Below are positions 1 to 9,378 of a stretch of DNA of 64,000 bases, in pieces. The notes under the pieces were generated by a model that was given only the letters and a program-made list of their open reading frames with translations, was not told the DNA's origin and did no database searches. The DNA is from JAVBLV01 sp031553195 (GTDB lineage: Bacteria; Bacteroidota; Bacteroidia; Bacteroidales; P3), in assembly GCA_031553195.1 (NCBI GenBank), contig JAVBLV010000014.1, forward strand, positions 8,511 through 72,510. Reading direction: 5' to 3'. The position numbers were made by a program, and so were the translations under genes. Position 1 is the first letter of the stretch; each line of letters starts with the position of its first letter.

Positions 1-387
1 AAGATTTTCTTGAAAACCCTGTTTTCCGGTCATACAAAAAAGACAATTCATTTTGCATCCTGCCTGGGAAGATACGCAAACCGTCGCCCTATCATTGTCG
101 GGAATAAATACGGTTTCTATAAAATGATTATTTACGGTTGTAAACAAATATTTTTTTGTGCCGTCTGCCGAAATTTGTTCGCCAACCGGCGAAGAAAGCC
201 GGATAATATACTCGGTTTTCAATATTTCCCTTACTTTCAACGAAAGATTGCTCATCTCGTCAAAAGAACGGCAATGTTTTTTGTAAAGCCAATCCGTTAT
301 TTGTTTTGCCGTAAAAGAAGGGAGAGCATGCAGTTTACAGATTTCCTGCAATTCATCCAGCGTTTTTCCGTATAAATTCTCCTGCAT
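1..387 (-). CDS. rlmN: 23S rRNA/tRNA adenine-C2 methyltransferase RlmN, N-terminal part (runs off the window start)
   Basis: The minus strand reads open for 129 codons from the ATG at 387-385 to base 1 and continues outside the window. The translation ends in the radical-SAM core: the sequence RATVCVSSQAGCKMNCLFC places the CxxxCxxC iron-sulfur cysteines at residues 111, 115 and 118, followed by MTGKQGF. This motif and the preceding SSQ(V/A)GCKMNC context are diagnostic of RlmN, which methylates C2 of A2503 in 23S rRNA and A37 in some tRNAs. The N-terminal 100 residues match the accessory domain. About 220 further residues, including the cysteine that forms the methyl-carrying intermediate, should lie beyond the window. 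It starts 78 bp downstream of the Ig-like lipoprotein gene on the same strand, so the two may be co-transcribed. A plus-strand reading frame over the same bases is a shadow. Confidence 0.93.
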   Translation of the reverse strand, partial: MQENLYGKTLDELQEICKLHALPSFTAKQITDWLYKKHCRSFDEMSNLSLKVREILKTEYIIRLSSPVGEQISADGTKKYLFTTVNNHFIETVFIPDNDRATVCVSSQAGCKMNCLFCMTGKQGFQENL

Positions 388-465
388 GACGTACTTGTTT
401 TAGTGGTAAATAGTTGAAAATTTGAATGTTTTAATCGGACTGATTCAGATGGTTGTCGGCTTTGG

Positions 466-2115
466 CTATTCAACAGTTTCCCATTGAAAGTTTTCTTCCA
501 GTATCCAATTGGCTCGTATCGTAATGGGCTTGGGAAAAAATCGCACCGTTTCAGGCGCTTTTTTTAACCAGTAATCCCCTGAATCCCATTTCCCATTATT
601 GTTTTTGTCTTCAATTATTTTGATACGGTAATTTCCCGGATTAAGATGTTCAAACGATAGTTTATTTTCTTTATTTACAATAAATTCCGATAGAATATTT
701 TCTCTTTCGTCGAGTAATTGTATAATATACTGGCATTCTTCCTCTTTTGATCCAAAAGAGAAAAACATGTCGCCATAATCTTCGGGAGTATCAACCTTTG
801 CTGTAAATTGAAGCGTATCATTAGTTTGACCGTAAATATCCGTAAAACGATTTCCGAAGATAATTATTTTATATTCTGCTCCCTCCTTTAGAGAGTAGTT
901 TATCCGCGCCTTTCTTCTAATGGTATCAATAATGGATATAGCAGGATATAATGTGTCGTTTTCATAAATGATTTGGACGGCATGTAGGCTGTCCGCTTTT
1001 TGCAAAGGATTGGTAAAGGTCAGTTCTAAAGGTTTAAAATAAGCATGTTTTGAAGAAAAGTTAGAAGACATTATACTAACCTTTCCTTTTTTCGATTGAT
1101 CCCTGACAATTTTTAAAGTGGTGTCTGAAAGTTTGCTACCTGCATCGCTTAGAGTAAAGAAAATTGTGTCGATTAAATTACTGTCTTTTATCCAAATATG
1201 AAGGCTGTCTGCTTTTGATGAAAATTCCGAAACAAAAGAAAGGTTCTGATGCGGAGGCAGAATGGCAATCTTTGGCGAAACCAGAGGATATTTGGATATA
1301 ATTAACAAATGATTATCTTGTACGAAAGAGGAAGATACGAGGCGTTGAATTTCTTCTGACTCAGGGAGAAATAAAAATAAAGATTCGGGTTTGTACGCTG
1401 TTGAATCGCTGTCGAATGAATGTTTTAGCCATGGGAGAACCTGCTTTTGCGCAAATGCAATTTCTTCGGTTGCCAAATCATATTTCAAATTACTGTTCAG
1501 GTCGCGTAAAACAAATATTTTATAGGCTTGATTTTGCAAATAGGGAATGGAAAAAAAACCAGAGCTATCGGTGCGCGAAACATAATAAGGTTTCTCTTTC
1601 GCGACAATAGAATCTTCGTTTTTCGTATACAATGCAACTATCGCGCCCAATTCAGGCTTCAAACTGAACGCATTATAGACGCGACCTTCGATAAGCATCG
1701 AGTCTAGAGCGTTTCCCGTAGAAAAAACATAGGAAAAATTACGGAAAACATTTCTCTCGTTGTTGTCGACGATAGCATTCCCGAAATATAATCGATAGGT
1801 AAGGTCTGGTTTTAGTTCTTCGCGAAATATTACTTTGACTGTTTTCCCCGAAAGCTTTATTTCCGGTCTGTTTTCCAAAGGCGGGGAACAAAGAAATTCC
1901 GTTTGAATATTATTGAATTGCAAATACTCATTAAAGTGAAGCTGAATAGTATTCCCCTTAAAAAGCAGGGAACCTTGAGGCGGTTGCGCTTCAAGAAGTA
2001 CGGGAGGAGTGTTATCTACAGGCCCTCCCGGAGGATAGGATCTATTGGCGCAGGAAACGATTACCAAACCGATAATGGCTAAAAGCAGTGTATTTCTATG
2101 AATAAAATTCTTCAA
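466..2115 (-). CDS. Ig-like (Big_5) domain lipoprotein
   Basis: This 549-residue protein starts with a lipoprotein signal (hydrophobic stretch 9-20, lipobox ending at Cys22), so it is probably anchored in the outer or inner membrane facing the periplasm or surface. After a YPPGGPVDNTPP linker comes a bacterial Ig-like fold (about residues 37-135, SbsA/Big_5 type). A carboxypeptidase-regulatory-like segment with the EGRVYNA opening follows (about 140-225). A second beta-rich region leads to a C-terminal prealbumin-like module whose EDKNNNGKWDSGDY loop resembles a calcium-binding loop. Proteins of this type are widespread in Bacteroidota and have no established function; no catalytic motif is visible. 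It is transcribed divergently from the small lipoprotein at 2319 and precedes rlmN on its own strand. The class is clear; the cellular role is unknown. Confidence 0.85.
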   Translation of the reverse strand: MKNFIHRNTLLLAIIGLVIVSCANRSYPPGGPVDNTPPVLLEAQPPQGSLLFKGNTIQLHFNEYLQFNNIQTEFLCSPPLENRPEIKLSGKTVKVIFREELKPDLTYRLYFGNAIVDNNERNVFRNFSYVFSTGNALDSMLIEGRVYNAFSLKPELGAIVALYTKNEDSIVAKEKPYYVSRTDSSGFFSIPYLQNQAYKIFVLRDLNSNLKYDLATEEIAFAQKQVLPWLKHSFDSDSTAYKPESLFLFLPESEEIQRLVSSSFVQDNHLLIISKYPLVSPKIAILPPHQNLSFVSEFSSKADSLHIWIKDSNLIDTIFFTLSDAGSKLSDTTLKIVRDQSKKGKVSIMSSNFSSKHAYFKPLELTFTNPLQKADSLHAVQIIYENDTLYPAISIIDTIRRKARINYSLKEGAEYKIIIFGNRFTDIYGQTNDTLQFTAKVDTPEDYGDMFFSFGSKEEECQYIIQLLDERENILSEFIVNKENKLSFEHLNPGNYRIKIIEDKNNNGKWDSGDYWLKKAPETVRFFPKPITIRANWILEENFQWETVE

Positions 2116-2144
2116 ATGGAAAAAAGATTAATATTTTTTGCATA

Positions 2145-2152
2145 CAAAAATA
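2145..2152 (-). promoter_or_regulatory. Bacteroidota-type -7 box for the Ig-like lipoprotein gene
   Basis: The minus strand reads TATTTTTG here, matching TAnnTTTG, about 30 bp upstream of the ATG at 2115. No good -33 TTTG is visible, so support is the -7 box and its position only. Confidence 0.45.
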
Positions 2153-2262
2153 CATATAATTAATGACGAAAAATACTACATGACCTCAAAATAAACTCTG
2201 GCTTGGCTTTACCTCCTTTCGTCTTTTGTCTTACCGAATGCAGATATTTATCAAAAATGTAG

Positions 2263-2270
2263 TATTTTTG
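2263..2270 (+). promoter_or_regulatory. Bacteroidota-type -7 box upstream of the small lipoprotein gene
   Basis: TATTTTTG matches the TAnnTTTG consensus, 48 bp before the ATG at 2319. The -33 element is weak. With the minus-strand box at 2145-2152 it makes a plausible divergent promoter region. Confidence 0.45.
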
Positions 2271-2318
2271 CAAAAAAGATGATAGTCCAAATAAGTTAAT
2301 TAAAAACATAAAACAGAT

Positions 2319-2882
2319 ATGAAAAAGATAATAATGGCATTCTTTTTTGCAGGAGGAATTTTGTTTTCTTTTGTGGGATGCGAAGATAAGGAAAATCCGG
2401 TTTCGGACATTCTTCAAATGGCCAATGTAAACGTTACGAAAAACGGAGAAGTAACGCCGTATACATTTTCTGTTGCCGCTGCAACTTCGAAATCCAATAG
2501 CGGCGATACGGCCTATACGGTTATTGCAGCGTCAAATATAACCAGCCAAAAACCCACTATGACGATCATGGTACAAGGAAAGGCTGTGGGTAATTTCGGA
2601 GTCTCGATTAATGCAAGCGCTTTGTTGGGAGGAGATTATTCTAAAATTTTATCTAATACGGTTATCGTTTATTTCTCTGAAGACGAATATGTAATTATGA
2701 TTAATGGAAGTATTAATATAACAAGTATTACCGATAATATTATCCAAGGGACTTTTAGTGGAACCGGTATAAATGGGAAGGATATTAAGGATTTAGACCT
2801 GACCGGAATAGCGACCCTTTTGTTAGGAGGTCTCCCTTACTCTCTTGAGGGAAGCTTCAAAACGGCAAAAGTTAATTTCTAA
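2319..2882 (+). CDS. Small hypothetical lipoprotein
   Basis: 187 residues with a clear lipoprotein signal: KK in the N-region, a hydrophobic stretch, then FSFVGC with the lipid-modified cysteine at about residue 21. The rest is a beta-rich, threonine/serine-rich domain with alternating hydrophobic residues and a glycine-rich final third (residues about 140-180). It could be a small calycin-like or barrel fold, but I do not recognise a named family with confidence. A strong hairpin terminator follows 18 bp after the stop, so it appears to be a single-gene transcript. Its own -7 box lies about 50 bp upstream. No catalytic residues are evident. Confidence 0.8.
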   Translation: MKKIIMAFFFAGGILFSFVGCEDKENPVSDILQMANVNVTKNGEVTPYTFSVAAATSKSNSGDTAYTVIAASNITSQKPTMTIMVQGKAVGNFGVSINASALLGGDYSKILSNTVIVYFSEDEYVIMINGSINITSITDNIIQGTFSGTGINGKDIKDLDLTGIATLLLGGLPYSLEGSFKTAKVNF

Positions 2883-2900
2883 GATAGAAACAGAGAATGG

Positions 2901-2940
2901 AAAGGCAGGTTGTTGGATTTAAAACAATCTGCCTTTTCTT
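2901..2940 (+). terminator. Rho-independent-like terminator after the small lipoprotein gene
   Basis: AAAGGCAG at 2901-2908 pairs with CTGCCTTT at 2929-2936, and the inner GTTGTT/AACAAT extends the stem to about 14 bp. TCTT and T-rich bases follow. Confidence 0.75.
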
Positions 2941-2995
2941 GTATTGACCGAAAAGGAAAAAAAGATAAATTGCAGGTAGGAAAATACAAGAACTC

Positions 2996-3157
2996 AGAGA
3001 TTGTCTAAATTTTTATGGAAAAGATTTTGAGAGATAACAATAGCGAGTTTGCAGACGGAGTTTTTCAAGAATAGTAGCGCTATTTGGTAAAAATTCCGAC
3101 AAAAAAGAGCATTTTTAGCTTAAAAATACTTCATAGAAAAATTTTTAGACAACCTCT
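2996..3157. mobile_element. 162-bp MITE-like element, copy A
   Basis: One of five related copies in the window (others at 7782, 27354, 32858 and 40983). The ends are inverted repeats: AGAGATTGTCTAAATTTTT at the left and the complement of AGAGGTTGTCTAAAAATTT at the right. The interior is nearly the same as copies B and C. It contains no credible gene. Flanking bases here do not show the TA/TA pair seen at copies B and E. It lies between the lipoprotein terminator and the guaB promoter. Confidence 0.8.
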
Positions 3158-3203
3158 CAAATTCCCTTGCAGAAAAGAGTTTTTAAAACTCGCTAAAAAG
3201 TGA

Positions 3204-3211
3204 TATTTTTG
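3204..3211 (+). promoter_or_regulatory. Promoter -7 box for guaB
   Basis: TATTTTTG fits TAnnTTTG and lies 18 bp before the guaB ATG. A T-rich stretch (TTTT at about 3181) sits near the expected -33 distance. The short leader places the transcription start just in front of the gene. Confidence 0.5.
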
Positions 3212-3228
3212 CATTAAAATTTGATATT

Positions 3229-4695
3229 ATGTTTTCAGACAGCTCAAAATTAATAGGAGAGGGATTAACATACGACGATGTATTGCTCGCGCCTGCATAT
3301 TCGGACGTACTTCCCCGGGATGCAAATATTACCTCTCGGTTTAGCCGCAATATCAAAATTAATATACCTCTCGTTTCAGCGGCTATGGATACTGTTACGG
3401 AAGCTAAAATGGCTATTGCCATGGCTCAGGAAGGAGGCATTGGCGTCATCCATAAAAATATGACCATCGAACAGCAGGTTCATGAGGTAGCAAAGGTGAA
3501 GAGGGCTGAAAACGGGATGATAATCAATCCGATTACTTTAACTCAAGATGCAGTTGTACAGGATGCGCTCAATGTTATTAAAGAATATGGCATTGGAGGC
3601 ATTCCGGTAGTAGATGTTGAAAATCAATTGTTAGGGATTGTGACTAACCGCGATCTTCGTTTTGAAAAAGATGCGCGTCGTCCTATTGTAGAGGTTATGA
3701 CAAAGAAGGTGGTTACCACATCGGAATTTACAGACTTCGAAAAGGCGGCGGATATCTTGCAACAACATCGTATTGAAAAGCTTCCGGTTGTTAATAGCGA
3801 GGGAAAACTTGTTGGATTAATTACTTACAGAGATATTATAAAACTGAAAGAAAGACCCAATGCTTGCAAAGACGACAAAGGGCGTTTACGGGTGGCGGCG
3901 GCAGTGGGCGTTGCGTCGAACACATTAGAACGGGTACAGGAACTTATACAAGTGGGCGTCGACGCAGTAGTAATAGATTCTGCGCATGGCCATTCTATGA
4001 ATGTAATTGAAATAACGAAACAAGTGAAAAAGCGTTTCCCGAATATCGACGTAATTGTGGGAAACATAGCAACAGGGGAAGCGGCTATGGCGCTTGCCAA
4101 AGCGGGAGCCGATGCGGTAAAAGTGGGCATAGGACCGGGTTCTATTTGTACAACGCGTATTATTGCCGGTATCGGAGTCCCGCAATTATCTGCAATTCAT
4201 TTGGTATATAAAGCCTTAAAAGGAACGGATATTCCTATTATTGCCGACGGAGGAATTCGCTATTCAGGCGATATTGTAAAGGCATTGGCTGCCGGCGCCG
4301 ATTCTATTATGGCAGGTTCTTTATTTGCCGGCGTGGAAGAATCTCCGGGCGATACGATTATATTCGAAGGTAGAAAATACAAATCTTATCGCGGCATGGG
4401 ATCCATAGAAGCCATGCAACAGGGATCTAAAGATCGCTATTTTCAGGATATGGAGGATGATATAAAGAAACTTGTTCCAGAAGGTATTGTAGGACGCGTT
4501 CCTTATAAAGGAACCGTTTCGGAAGTCGTTTTTCAATTAATAGGCGGATTAAGGGCCGGCATGGGCTATACCGGTTCGAAAGATATTGCCGCCCTGCAAC
4601 AAGCGAGATTTATAAAAATAACAACGGGAGGCTACGCTGAAAGCCATCCGCATGATATTACGATTACTCGCGAAGCTCCTAATTATTCGAGATAA
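3229..4695 (+). CDS. guaB: Inosine-5'-monophosphate dehydrogenase
   Basis: 488 residues, the normal length for bacterial IMPDH. It oxidises IMP to XMP with NAD+, the committed step of guanine nucleotide synthesis in the cytoplasm. The N-terminus ([17 protein letters not shown]) is typical. Two CBS domains are inserted at roughly residues 93-205. The catalytic loop [11 protein letters not shown] carries the nucleophile Cys307. The GGIRYSGDI phosphate-binding region and the flap GSKDRYFQ follow, and the C-terminus has the [11 protein letters not shown] segment. A good -7 box lies 18 bp upstream. The next gene starts 56 bp downstream on the same strand, so read-through into the isomerase cluster is possible. 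Confidence 0.98.
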   Translation: MFSDSSKLIGEGLTYDDVLLAPAYSDVLPRDANITSRFSRNIKINIPLVSAAMDTVTEAKMAIAMAQEGGIGVIHKNMTIEQQVHEVAKVKRAENGMIINPITLTQDAVVQDALNVIKEYGIGGIPVVDVENQLLGIVTNRDLRFEKDARRPIVEVMTKKVVTTSEFTDFEKAADILQQHRIEKLPVVNSEGKLVGLITYRDIIKLKERPNACKDDKGRLRVAAAVGVASNTLERVQELIQVGVDAVVIDSAHGHSMNVIEITKQVKKRFPNIDVIVGNIATGEAAMALAKAGADAVKVGIGPGSICTTRIIAGIGVPQLSAIHLVYKALKGTDIPIIADGGIRYSGDIVKALAAGADSIMAGSLFAGVEESPGDTIIFEGRKYKSYRGMGSIEAMQQGSKDRYFQDMEDDIKKLVPEGIVGRVPYKGTVSEVVFQLIGGLRAGMGYTGSKDIAALQQARFIKITTGGYAESHPHDITITREAPNYSR

Positions 4696-4751
4696 ATAAA
4701 AGCGACGATCAACGCTATTAAAAATTTAAATATTAGATAGATTCATACATT

Positions 4752-6818
4752 ATGAAAAGGTTACGTCTGTTAAAATTAATTTTGTGGACTGTATTATTAG
4801 GCTTCCAGGTTACGTATGCTCAAAACAATAAAGATTCTATATTGGTAAATGTGGCTGGAGAGAAGTATACCGCGTCTCAATTATTGGATTTATATAAAAA
4901 GGCAAGTCAAAACTCGTCTGCTAAATTTGATAAGGCCGATTTTAAAAACTATCTGGACTTGTTCATAAACTTTAAGCTTAAAATAAAAGAAGCGGAAAAA
5001 CTCGGATTGGATACGCTGAAGAAATTCAGAGACGAATATTCCGTATACGATTATCAGGTAACCGAACCCTATTTGACAGACGACAGTTGTATGAATGCAT
5101 TGGCCAATATGTACTATAACCGCTCAAAGACAAATGTAAGGGCTAGTCATATTTTATTTAAGATAGAATTGGAAGATCCGGATTCTGTGAAGGTGTATAA
5201 GAGGGCAATGGATATTAGGAAAAAGGCGTTAAAGGGAGAAGATTTCGAAAAATTGGCGGTGGAATATTCCGAAGATCCGTCGGCCGTTCCGCAAAAAGAT
5301 CCGAGAACAGGGAGTATTATGAATGGAAATGGAGGAGATTTAGGATATTTTACAGTATTAGATATGGAGCTTCCCTTTGAAGACGCTATTTATAATATGG
5401 CTGTGGGAGAGATTTCCATGCCTGTCAGAACAAGGTATGGGTATCATATAATTAAAAAGACGGGCGCCCTTGACTCTTGGGGAAATACAAAATTGAAACA
5501 TGTCTGGATTGGCGTTGATGAGAAGGAAGATTCGTCAATGGCATATTCTAAAATAATGATGGCATATGAAAATCTGGAAGGAGGCCGGTTTTTTGACGAG
5601 GTGGCAAGAAATTATAGTCAAGACGCCAATACTTCAACAAAAGGGGGACTGTTGCCGAGTATGCTCCCCAATCAAATGCCGCCCGACTATTTGGAAAAAG
5701 CGGCAAAACTGAGAGAAGGGGAATATTCTAGTCCTTTTAGAACAAAATTCGGATACCATATTATATTGGTGATGGAAAAATCAAGCGTTCCTCCTTTTGA
5801 GACAATCGAAAGTTCTTTTAAAAGGAAAATTTCTTACACCAACAGAATAGAAATCGTAAACGATTGTTTTATGAGAAAAGCGGGCAAAGAGTATGGCCTA
5901 AAAGAAGATAGAAAAGGATTGGAAACCATTAAAAATTTGATGAACGATTCAATCAACACAAAAACATGGGATTATCCCAAAACGATTGATCTTTCGAAAG
6001 CGTTGTTTGTTATAGATGGAAAATCATGTACGCAGAAAGATCTTGCAGAGAATATAAAAATGTCGCAGGGAGATGTATATACCTCAAGTATATTGAGTTA
6101 TCGCGTAGATATGAAGTATCGGTCTCTTTTGCTAAAAGCTTGTAAAGAAGCGGTCAAATCTCATTTAGGGGAAAAATATCCGGATATAAAACAAACATTA
6201 CAAAACTATAGAGAAGGATTATTAATCTTCGACATTAATGAAAAAATGGTTTGGTTAAAATCTATATTAGATACGGCAGGATTGGAAAAGTTCTATAATG
6301 ATACCAAAAACAGTCATTTTGTCAAATTTTCTCATGGCGCTCAATTGAAAGAAGAAGACAATTATTATATGTGGAATGAAAGGGCGGACGTAACAATCTG
6401 GAAATTTGAAAATAAGTGTATCGCTCCGGATAAAGCTGTAAATATAATGAATAAAGGATTCAAGGAGAAACTGGCAGATTCTGAAATATTCGACCTGCTG
6501 AACGCTAAAGTAAATAAAAATGCCGATGCGACAAAAGATATTCAATTTAGTTGGGGAAAATACGAAAAAGATGGGTTGGAATCTTTTAGTAAAATAGATT
6601 GGAAAGAAGGGGTAAGCAAGGCTATTCCAATGGAAAATGATTCATATGAAATATTTCTTATACATAAGATATTGCCTCCGGAATTGAAATCATTGGATGA
6701 AGCAAAAGGTTATTATACAAATAACTATCAAGAATACCTGGAAAAAGAATGGATAAAATCTTTGCGGGCGAAATATCCTTATTCTATAAATACCCAACTA
6801 TTGGAAACCCTTCGTTAG
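4752..6818 (+). CDS. Periplasmic parvulin-type peptidyl-prolyl isomerase with two PPIase domains
   Basis: 688 residues with a cleavable signal peptide (MKRLRLLK basic start, hydrophobic core, cleavage near TYAQ). Two parvulin/rotamase domains are visible: about residues 128-235 (RASHILF ... GGDLGYF ... RTRYGYHIIK) and about 247-345 (KHVWIGV ... GGLLPS ... RTKFGYHIIL). A long alpha-helical C-terminal region follows. It should catalyse cis-trans isomerisation at proline bonds and act as a chaperone for outer-membrane proteins in the periplasm. The family is common in Bacteroidota next to SurA-like genes, as seen here: the next gene begins 52 bp downstream and a SurA homologue follows. The exact clients cannot be told from sequence. 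Confidence 0.9.
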   Translation: MKRLRLLKLILWTVLLGFQVTYAQNNKDSILVNVAGEKYTASQLLDLYKKASQNSSAKFDKADFKNYLDLFINFKLKIKEAEKLGLDTLKKFRDEYSVYDYQVTEPYLTDDSCMNALANMYYNRSKTNVRASHILFKIELEDPDSVKVYKRAMDIRKKALKGEDFEKLAVEYSEDPSAVPQKDPRTGSIMNGNGGDLGYFTVLDMELPFEDAIYNMAVGEISMPVRTRYGYHIIKKTGALDSWGNTKLKHVWIGVDEKEDSSMAYSKIMMAYENLEGGRFFDEVARNYSQDANTSTKGGLLPSMLPNQMPPDYLEKAAKLREGEYSSPFRTKFGYHIILVMEKSSVPPFETIESSFKRKISYTNRIEIVNDCFMRKAGKEYGLKEDRKGLETIKNLMNDSINTKTWDYPKTIDLSKALFVIDGKSCTQKDLAENIKMSQGDVYTSSILSYRVDMKYRSLLLKACKEAVKSHLGEKYPDIKQTLQNYREGLLIFDINEKMVWLKSILDTAGLEKFYNDTKNSHFVKFSHGAQLKEEDNYYMWNERADVTIWKFENKCIAPDKAVNIMNKGFKEKLADSEIFDLLNAKVNKNADATKDIQFSWGKYEKDGLESFSKIDWKEGVSKAIPMENDSYEIFLIHKILPPELKSLDEAKGYYTNNYQEYLEKEWIKSLRAKYPYSINTQLLETLR

Positions 6819-6870
6819 AATTATGTATGATTTAAAATAATTTTGTATCTCTTGTAAATTCCGGATATCA

Positions 6871-7728
6871 ATGAGGGAAAATAAATTTCTTGTTTATCTT
6901 TTTATTGGCTTGATTGTCTTGGGACAGTTGTCTTGCCGGAGCCGCAACGATAAACAACCGATTGCGAGGGTGTATGATGATTATTTATATAAATCCGATA
7001 TAAAAGATATTATACCCGAGGGCTTATATGGGGAAGATAGCGCCGCGTTTGTTCAGAGTTATATCCAGCAGTGGATTAAGGAGATGGTAATTATTAATAA
7101 AGCGAGGAAAAACGTAGATGAAAAATTCGAAAGGCAATTGGAAGATTATAAAAATTCTTTGATTGTTTATGAATATGAAAGGCAAATTATAGACAAGTTA
7201 TTGGATACGGTTGTTTCGAACGAAGAAATTGAAACTTATTATCAAGAAAATAAAGATAACTTTTTATTGAAAGATAATATTATTAAGGTCTTGTACGTTA
7301 AGTTGGATAAAAATTCGACAGTTGCTATCAATTCGGTTAAGAAATTGCTTTTTAGGTCGGCGATAGATGAAAAAAGCAAATTGGAATTGGATAAAATAGC
7401 GGCTTCCTCAGGCGTTAATTTTTATTTAGATGATCAAAAGTGGTTGTTGTTCAACGATCTGTTAAAAGAAATTCCGATAGAAACCTATAATCAGGAATTA
7501 TTTTTACAGAATAATAGAAATGTTGATATTGTAGATAATAATTATGCCTACATTGCTCGTATTGTCGACTTTAAAATCAGGGATTCGAATTCTCCTTTAA
7601 GCCTTGAAAAAGAGAACATAAAAGCAATTATAATTAATAAAAGGAAAGTTGAATTGGCAACTAAAATGCATCAGGAATTGCTGAAGGAAGCCGAATTGAA
7701 AAAACAAATTGAAATTATAAACGATTAA
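6871..7728 (+). CDS. SurA-N-like lipoprotein of the isomerase cluster, parvulin domain not visible
   Basis: 285 residues. The N-terminus is a lipoprotein signal (LIVLGQLSC, Cys22), so it is likely membrane-anchored in the periplasm. The highly helical, charged body (about residues 35-285) resembles the chaperone half of SurA/PpiC proteins. I cannot find the HILF/GGDLG/GYHII landmarks of a rotamase domain, so it probably has chaperone activity only. It sits between two parvulin-type isomerase genes, 52 bp after the first. MITE copy B separates it from the following surA-like gene. The link to the isomerase family is by context and helix pattern and is less certain than for its neighbours. Confidence 0.72.
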   Translation: MRENKFLVYLFIGLIVLGQLSCRSRNDKQPIARVYDDYLYKSDIKDIIPEGLYGEDSAAFVQSYIQQWIKEMVIINKARKNVDEKFERQLEDYKNSLIVYEYERQIIDKLLDTVVSNEEIETYYQENKDNFLLKDNIIKVLYVKLDKNSTVAINSVKKLLFRSAIDEKSKLELDKIAASSGVNFYLDDQKWLLFNDLLKEIPIETYNQELFLQNNRNVDIVDNNYAYIARIVDFKIRDSNSPLSLEKENIKAIIINKRKVELATKMHQELLKEAELKKQIEIIND

Positions 7729-7781
7729 TATCCTCGACTGATTAAGATTCTGGCGCCTGAAAAGTAATACCGGAATCACTA

Positions 7782-7943
7782 AGAGGTTGTTTAAATTTTT
7801 ATAGAAAAGATTTTGAGAGATAAAAATAGCAAGTTTGCAGGCGGGATTTTTCAAGAATAGTAGCGCTATTTGGTAAAAATTCCGACAAAAAAGCGCATTT
7901 TTAGACTCAAAATACTTCAGAGAAAAATTTTAAAACAACCTCT
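7782..7943. mobile_element. 162-bp MITE-like element, copy B
   Basis: Same length and arrangement as copies A, C and D. The left end is AGAGGTTGTTTAAATTTTT and the right end is the complement of AGAGGTTGTTTTAAAATTT. TA stands directly outside each end (CTA before, TAT after), which fits a TA target duplication. It lies between two genes of the envelope-chaperone cluster, 20 bp before a possible upstream start of the surA-like gene. Confidence 0.82.
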
Positions 7944-7990
7944 TATAAATCTTCAAAAATAAAATGCAATCACTTATAAAGCTAGAACGA

Positions 7991-9361
7991 ATGAAAAACA
8001 AAAGTTTTGTATTTGCCTTGATAATAATGTTTATGCATGTTATCGCTTTTTCCCAGGAAGAAGAAAAAGGTCAGGATAAAAAAGTAGTGATAGATCAAGT
8101 AGTGGGGATCGTAGGAAAAAATATCATTAAACTTTCTGATATTGAATCCAATTATTCTCAAATCCGCCTTCAAAGAGGAAACGAAAATGCATTTTCCACT
8201 CGTTGCGAAATATTGGAAAGACTTTTGGAAACGAAACTGATGTTACATCAGGCGAATTTAGATAGCGTGGTTGTCGAAGACGAAAAAGTCGACGCTGAGT
8301 TAGATCAGCGTATTCGTATGATGATTAGGAACTACGGATCGAAGGAAGCGCTTGAAAAAGAAGCTGGTAAATCAATAGAAGAATTAAAGGATACTTACAG
8401 GGAACCTTTCAGGGAAAACATCATGATACAACAAATTAGGGATAAGATTACAAAAGATGTAAAAGTAACCCCTAAAGAAGTGGCAGAATTTTTTACCCGA
8501 TTGACCAAAGATAGCGTTGAAACCATAGAATCAAGTTACGAAATCTTGCAAATCATGAAAAATCCCGAAATAAGCCATGAGGAAAGGGAGAGAGTGAGGG
8601 CGGATTTGAACAGGCTAAGAGAACGGATTGTGCAAGGGGAGAAATTTGCAACGCTGGCGGCTCTTTATTCTGAAGATCCCGGAACGGCCAAAAAGGGCGG
8701 AGAATTAGGCCTCTTTACAAGAGGAGAAATGGTAAGCGAATTTGAGGCGACTGCCTTTGGATTAAAACCGGGAGAGATTTCGCCGATTATAGAAACCCGG
8801 TATGGATTTCACATAATACAGTTGATAGAGCGAAGAGGCGACTTTGTGAATGCAAGACATATATTGATGATTCCTAAGGTCTCGCCTTTAGATTTACAAA
8901 AGGCGAAATTCTTTTTGGATAGTATTTCTATTTTAGTGAAAAACAAAAAATATACTTTCGAAGAAGCCGCTTTAATGTTTTCTGACGACGCAAGCAAAAC
9001 AAACGGAGGTTTAATTACCAATCCAAGGGACGGTTCCTCGAAAATGTCGTTGGCAATGGCAAAAGAATATTTGCAGTATAATGGTTTTGATAAAATGGAA
9101 GAAGGGGATATAACGCCGCCTTTGCTTACAAAGAATGATATGAATCAGGATGCATATAGAGTCTTATTTCTGAAAACAAAAATCAAAGAACATAAGGCTA
9201 ATATGAACGACGATTATAGTTTGATATACGACGCCGCTTTACGCGAAGCCCAGGATAATGAAATAAAGAAATGGGCCAAGAAAGTTATTGCTCAGACGTA
9301 TATCAAAATTTCGGACGAGTATAAAAGTTGCGATTTTGAATTTGAATGGATAAAAAGATAA
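7991..9361 (+). CDS. surA: SurA-like periplasmic peptidyl-prolyl isomerase
   Basis: I chose the ATG at 7991 (MKNKSFVFALIIMF...) because it gives a normal signal peptide; an in-frame ATG nine codons upstream at 7964 is also open. The mature protein begins near FSQEEE. A SurA N-terminal chaperone region with the characteristic IVGKNIIKLSDIE segment is followed by a first rotamase domain (EILQIMK ... GGELGLF ... ETRYGFHIIQ). A second, weaker rotamase domain (ARHILMIPK ... NGGLITNP) follows. The role is folding of outer-membrane barrel proteins in the periplasm. The stop is 17 bp before the MoxR ATPase gene, suggesting co-transcription. MITE copy B lies upstream and could alter expression relative to the two preceding genes. 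Confidence 0.9.
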   Translation: MKNKSFVFALIIMFMHVIAFSQEEEKGQDKKVVIDQVVGIVGKNIIKLSDIESNYSQIRLQRGNENAFSTRCEILERLLETKLMLHQANLDSVVVEDEKVDAELDQRIRMMIRNYGSKEALEKEAGKSIEELKDTYREPFRENIMIQQIRDKITKDVKVTPKEVAEFFTRLTKDSVETIESSYEILQIMKNPEISHEERERVRADLNRLRERIVQGEKFATLAALYSEDPGTAKKGGELGLFTRGEMVSEFEATAFGLKPGEISPIIETRYGFHIIQLIERRGDFVNARHILMIPKVSPLDLQKAKFFLDSISILVKNKKYTFEEAALMFSDDASKTNGGLITNPRDGSSKMSLAMAKEYLQYNGFDKMEEGDITPPLLTKNDMNQDAYRVLFLKTKIKEHKANMNDDYSLIYDAALREAQDNEIKKWAKKVIAQTYIKISDEYKSCDFEFEWIKR

Positions 9362-9378
9362 AAAAATAATTTGTATTT

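Noticed and set aside
10..375. A 121-codon plus-strand frame at the window start
   Set aside because: The opposite strand encodes RlmN with its CxxxCxxC motif over the same bases.
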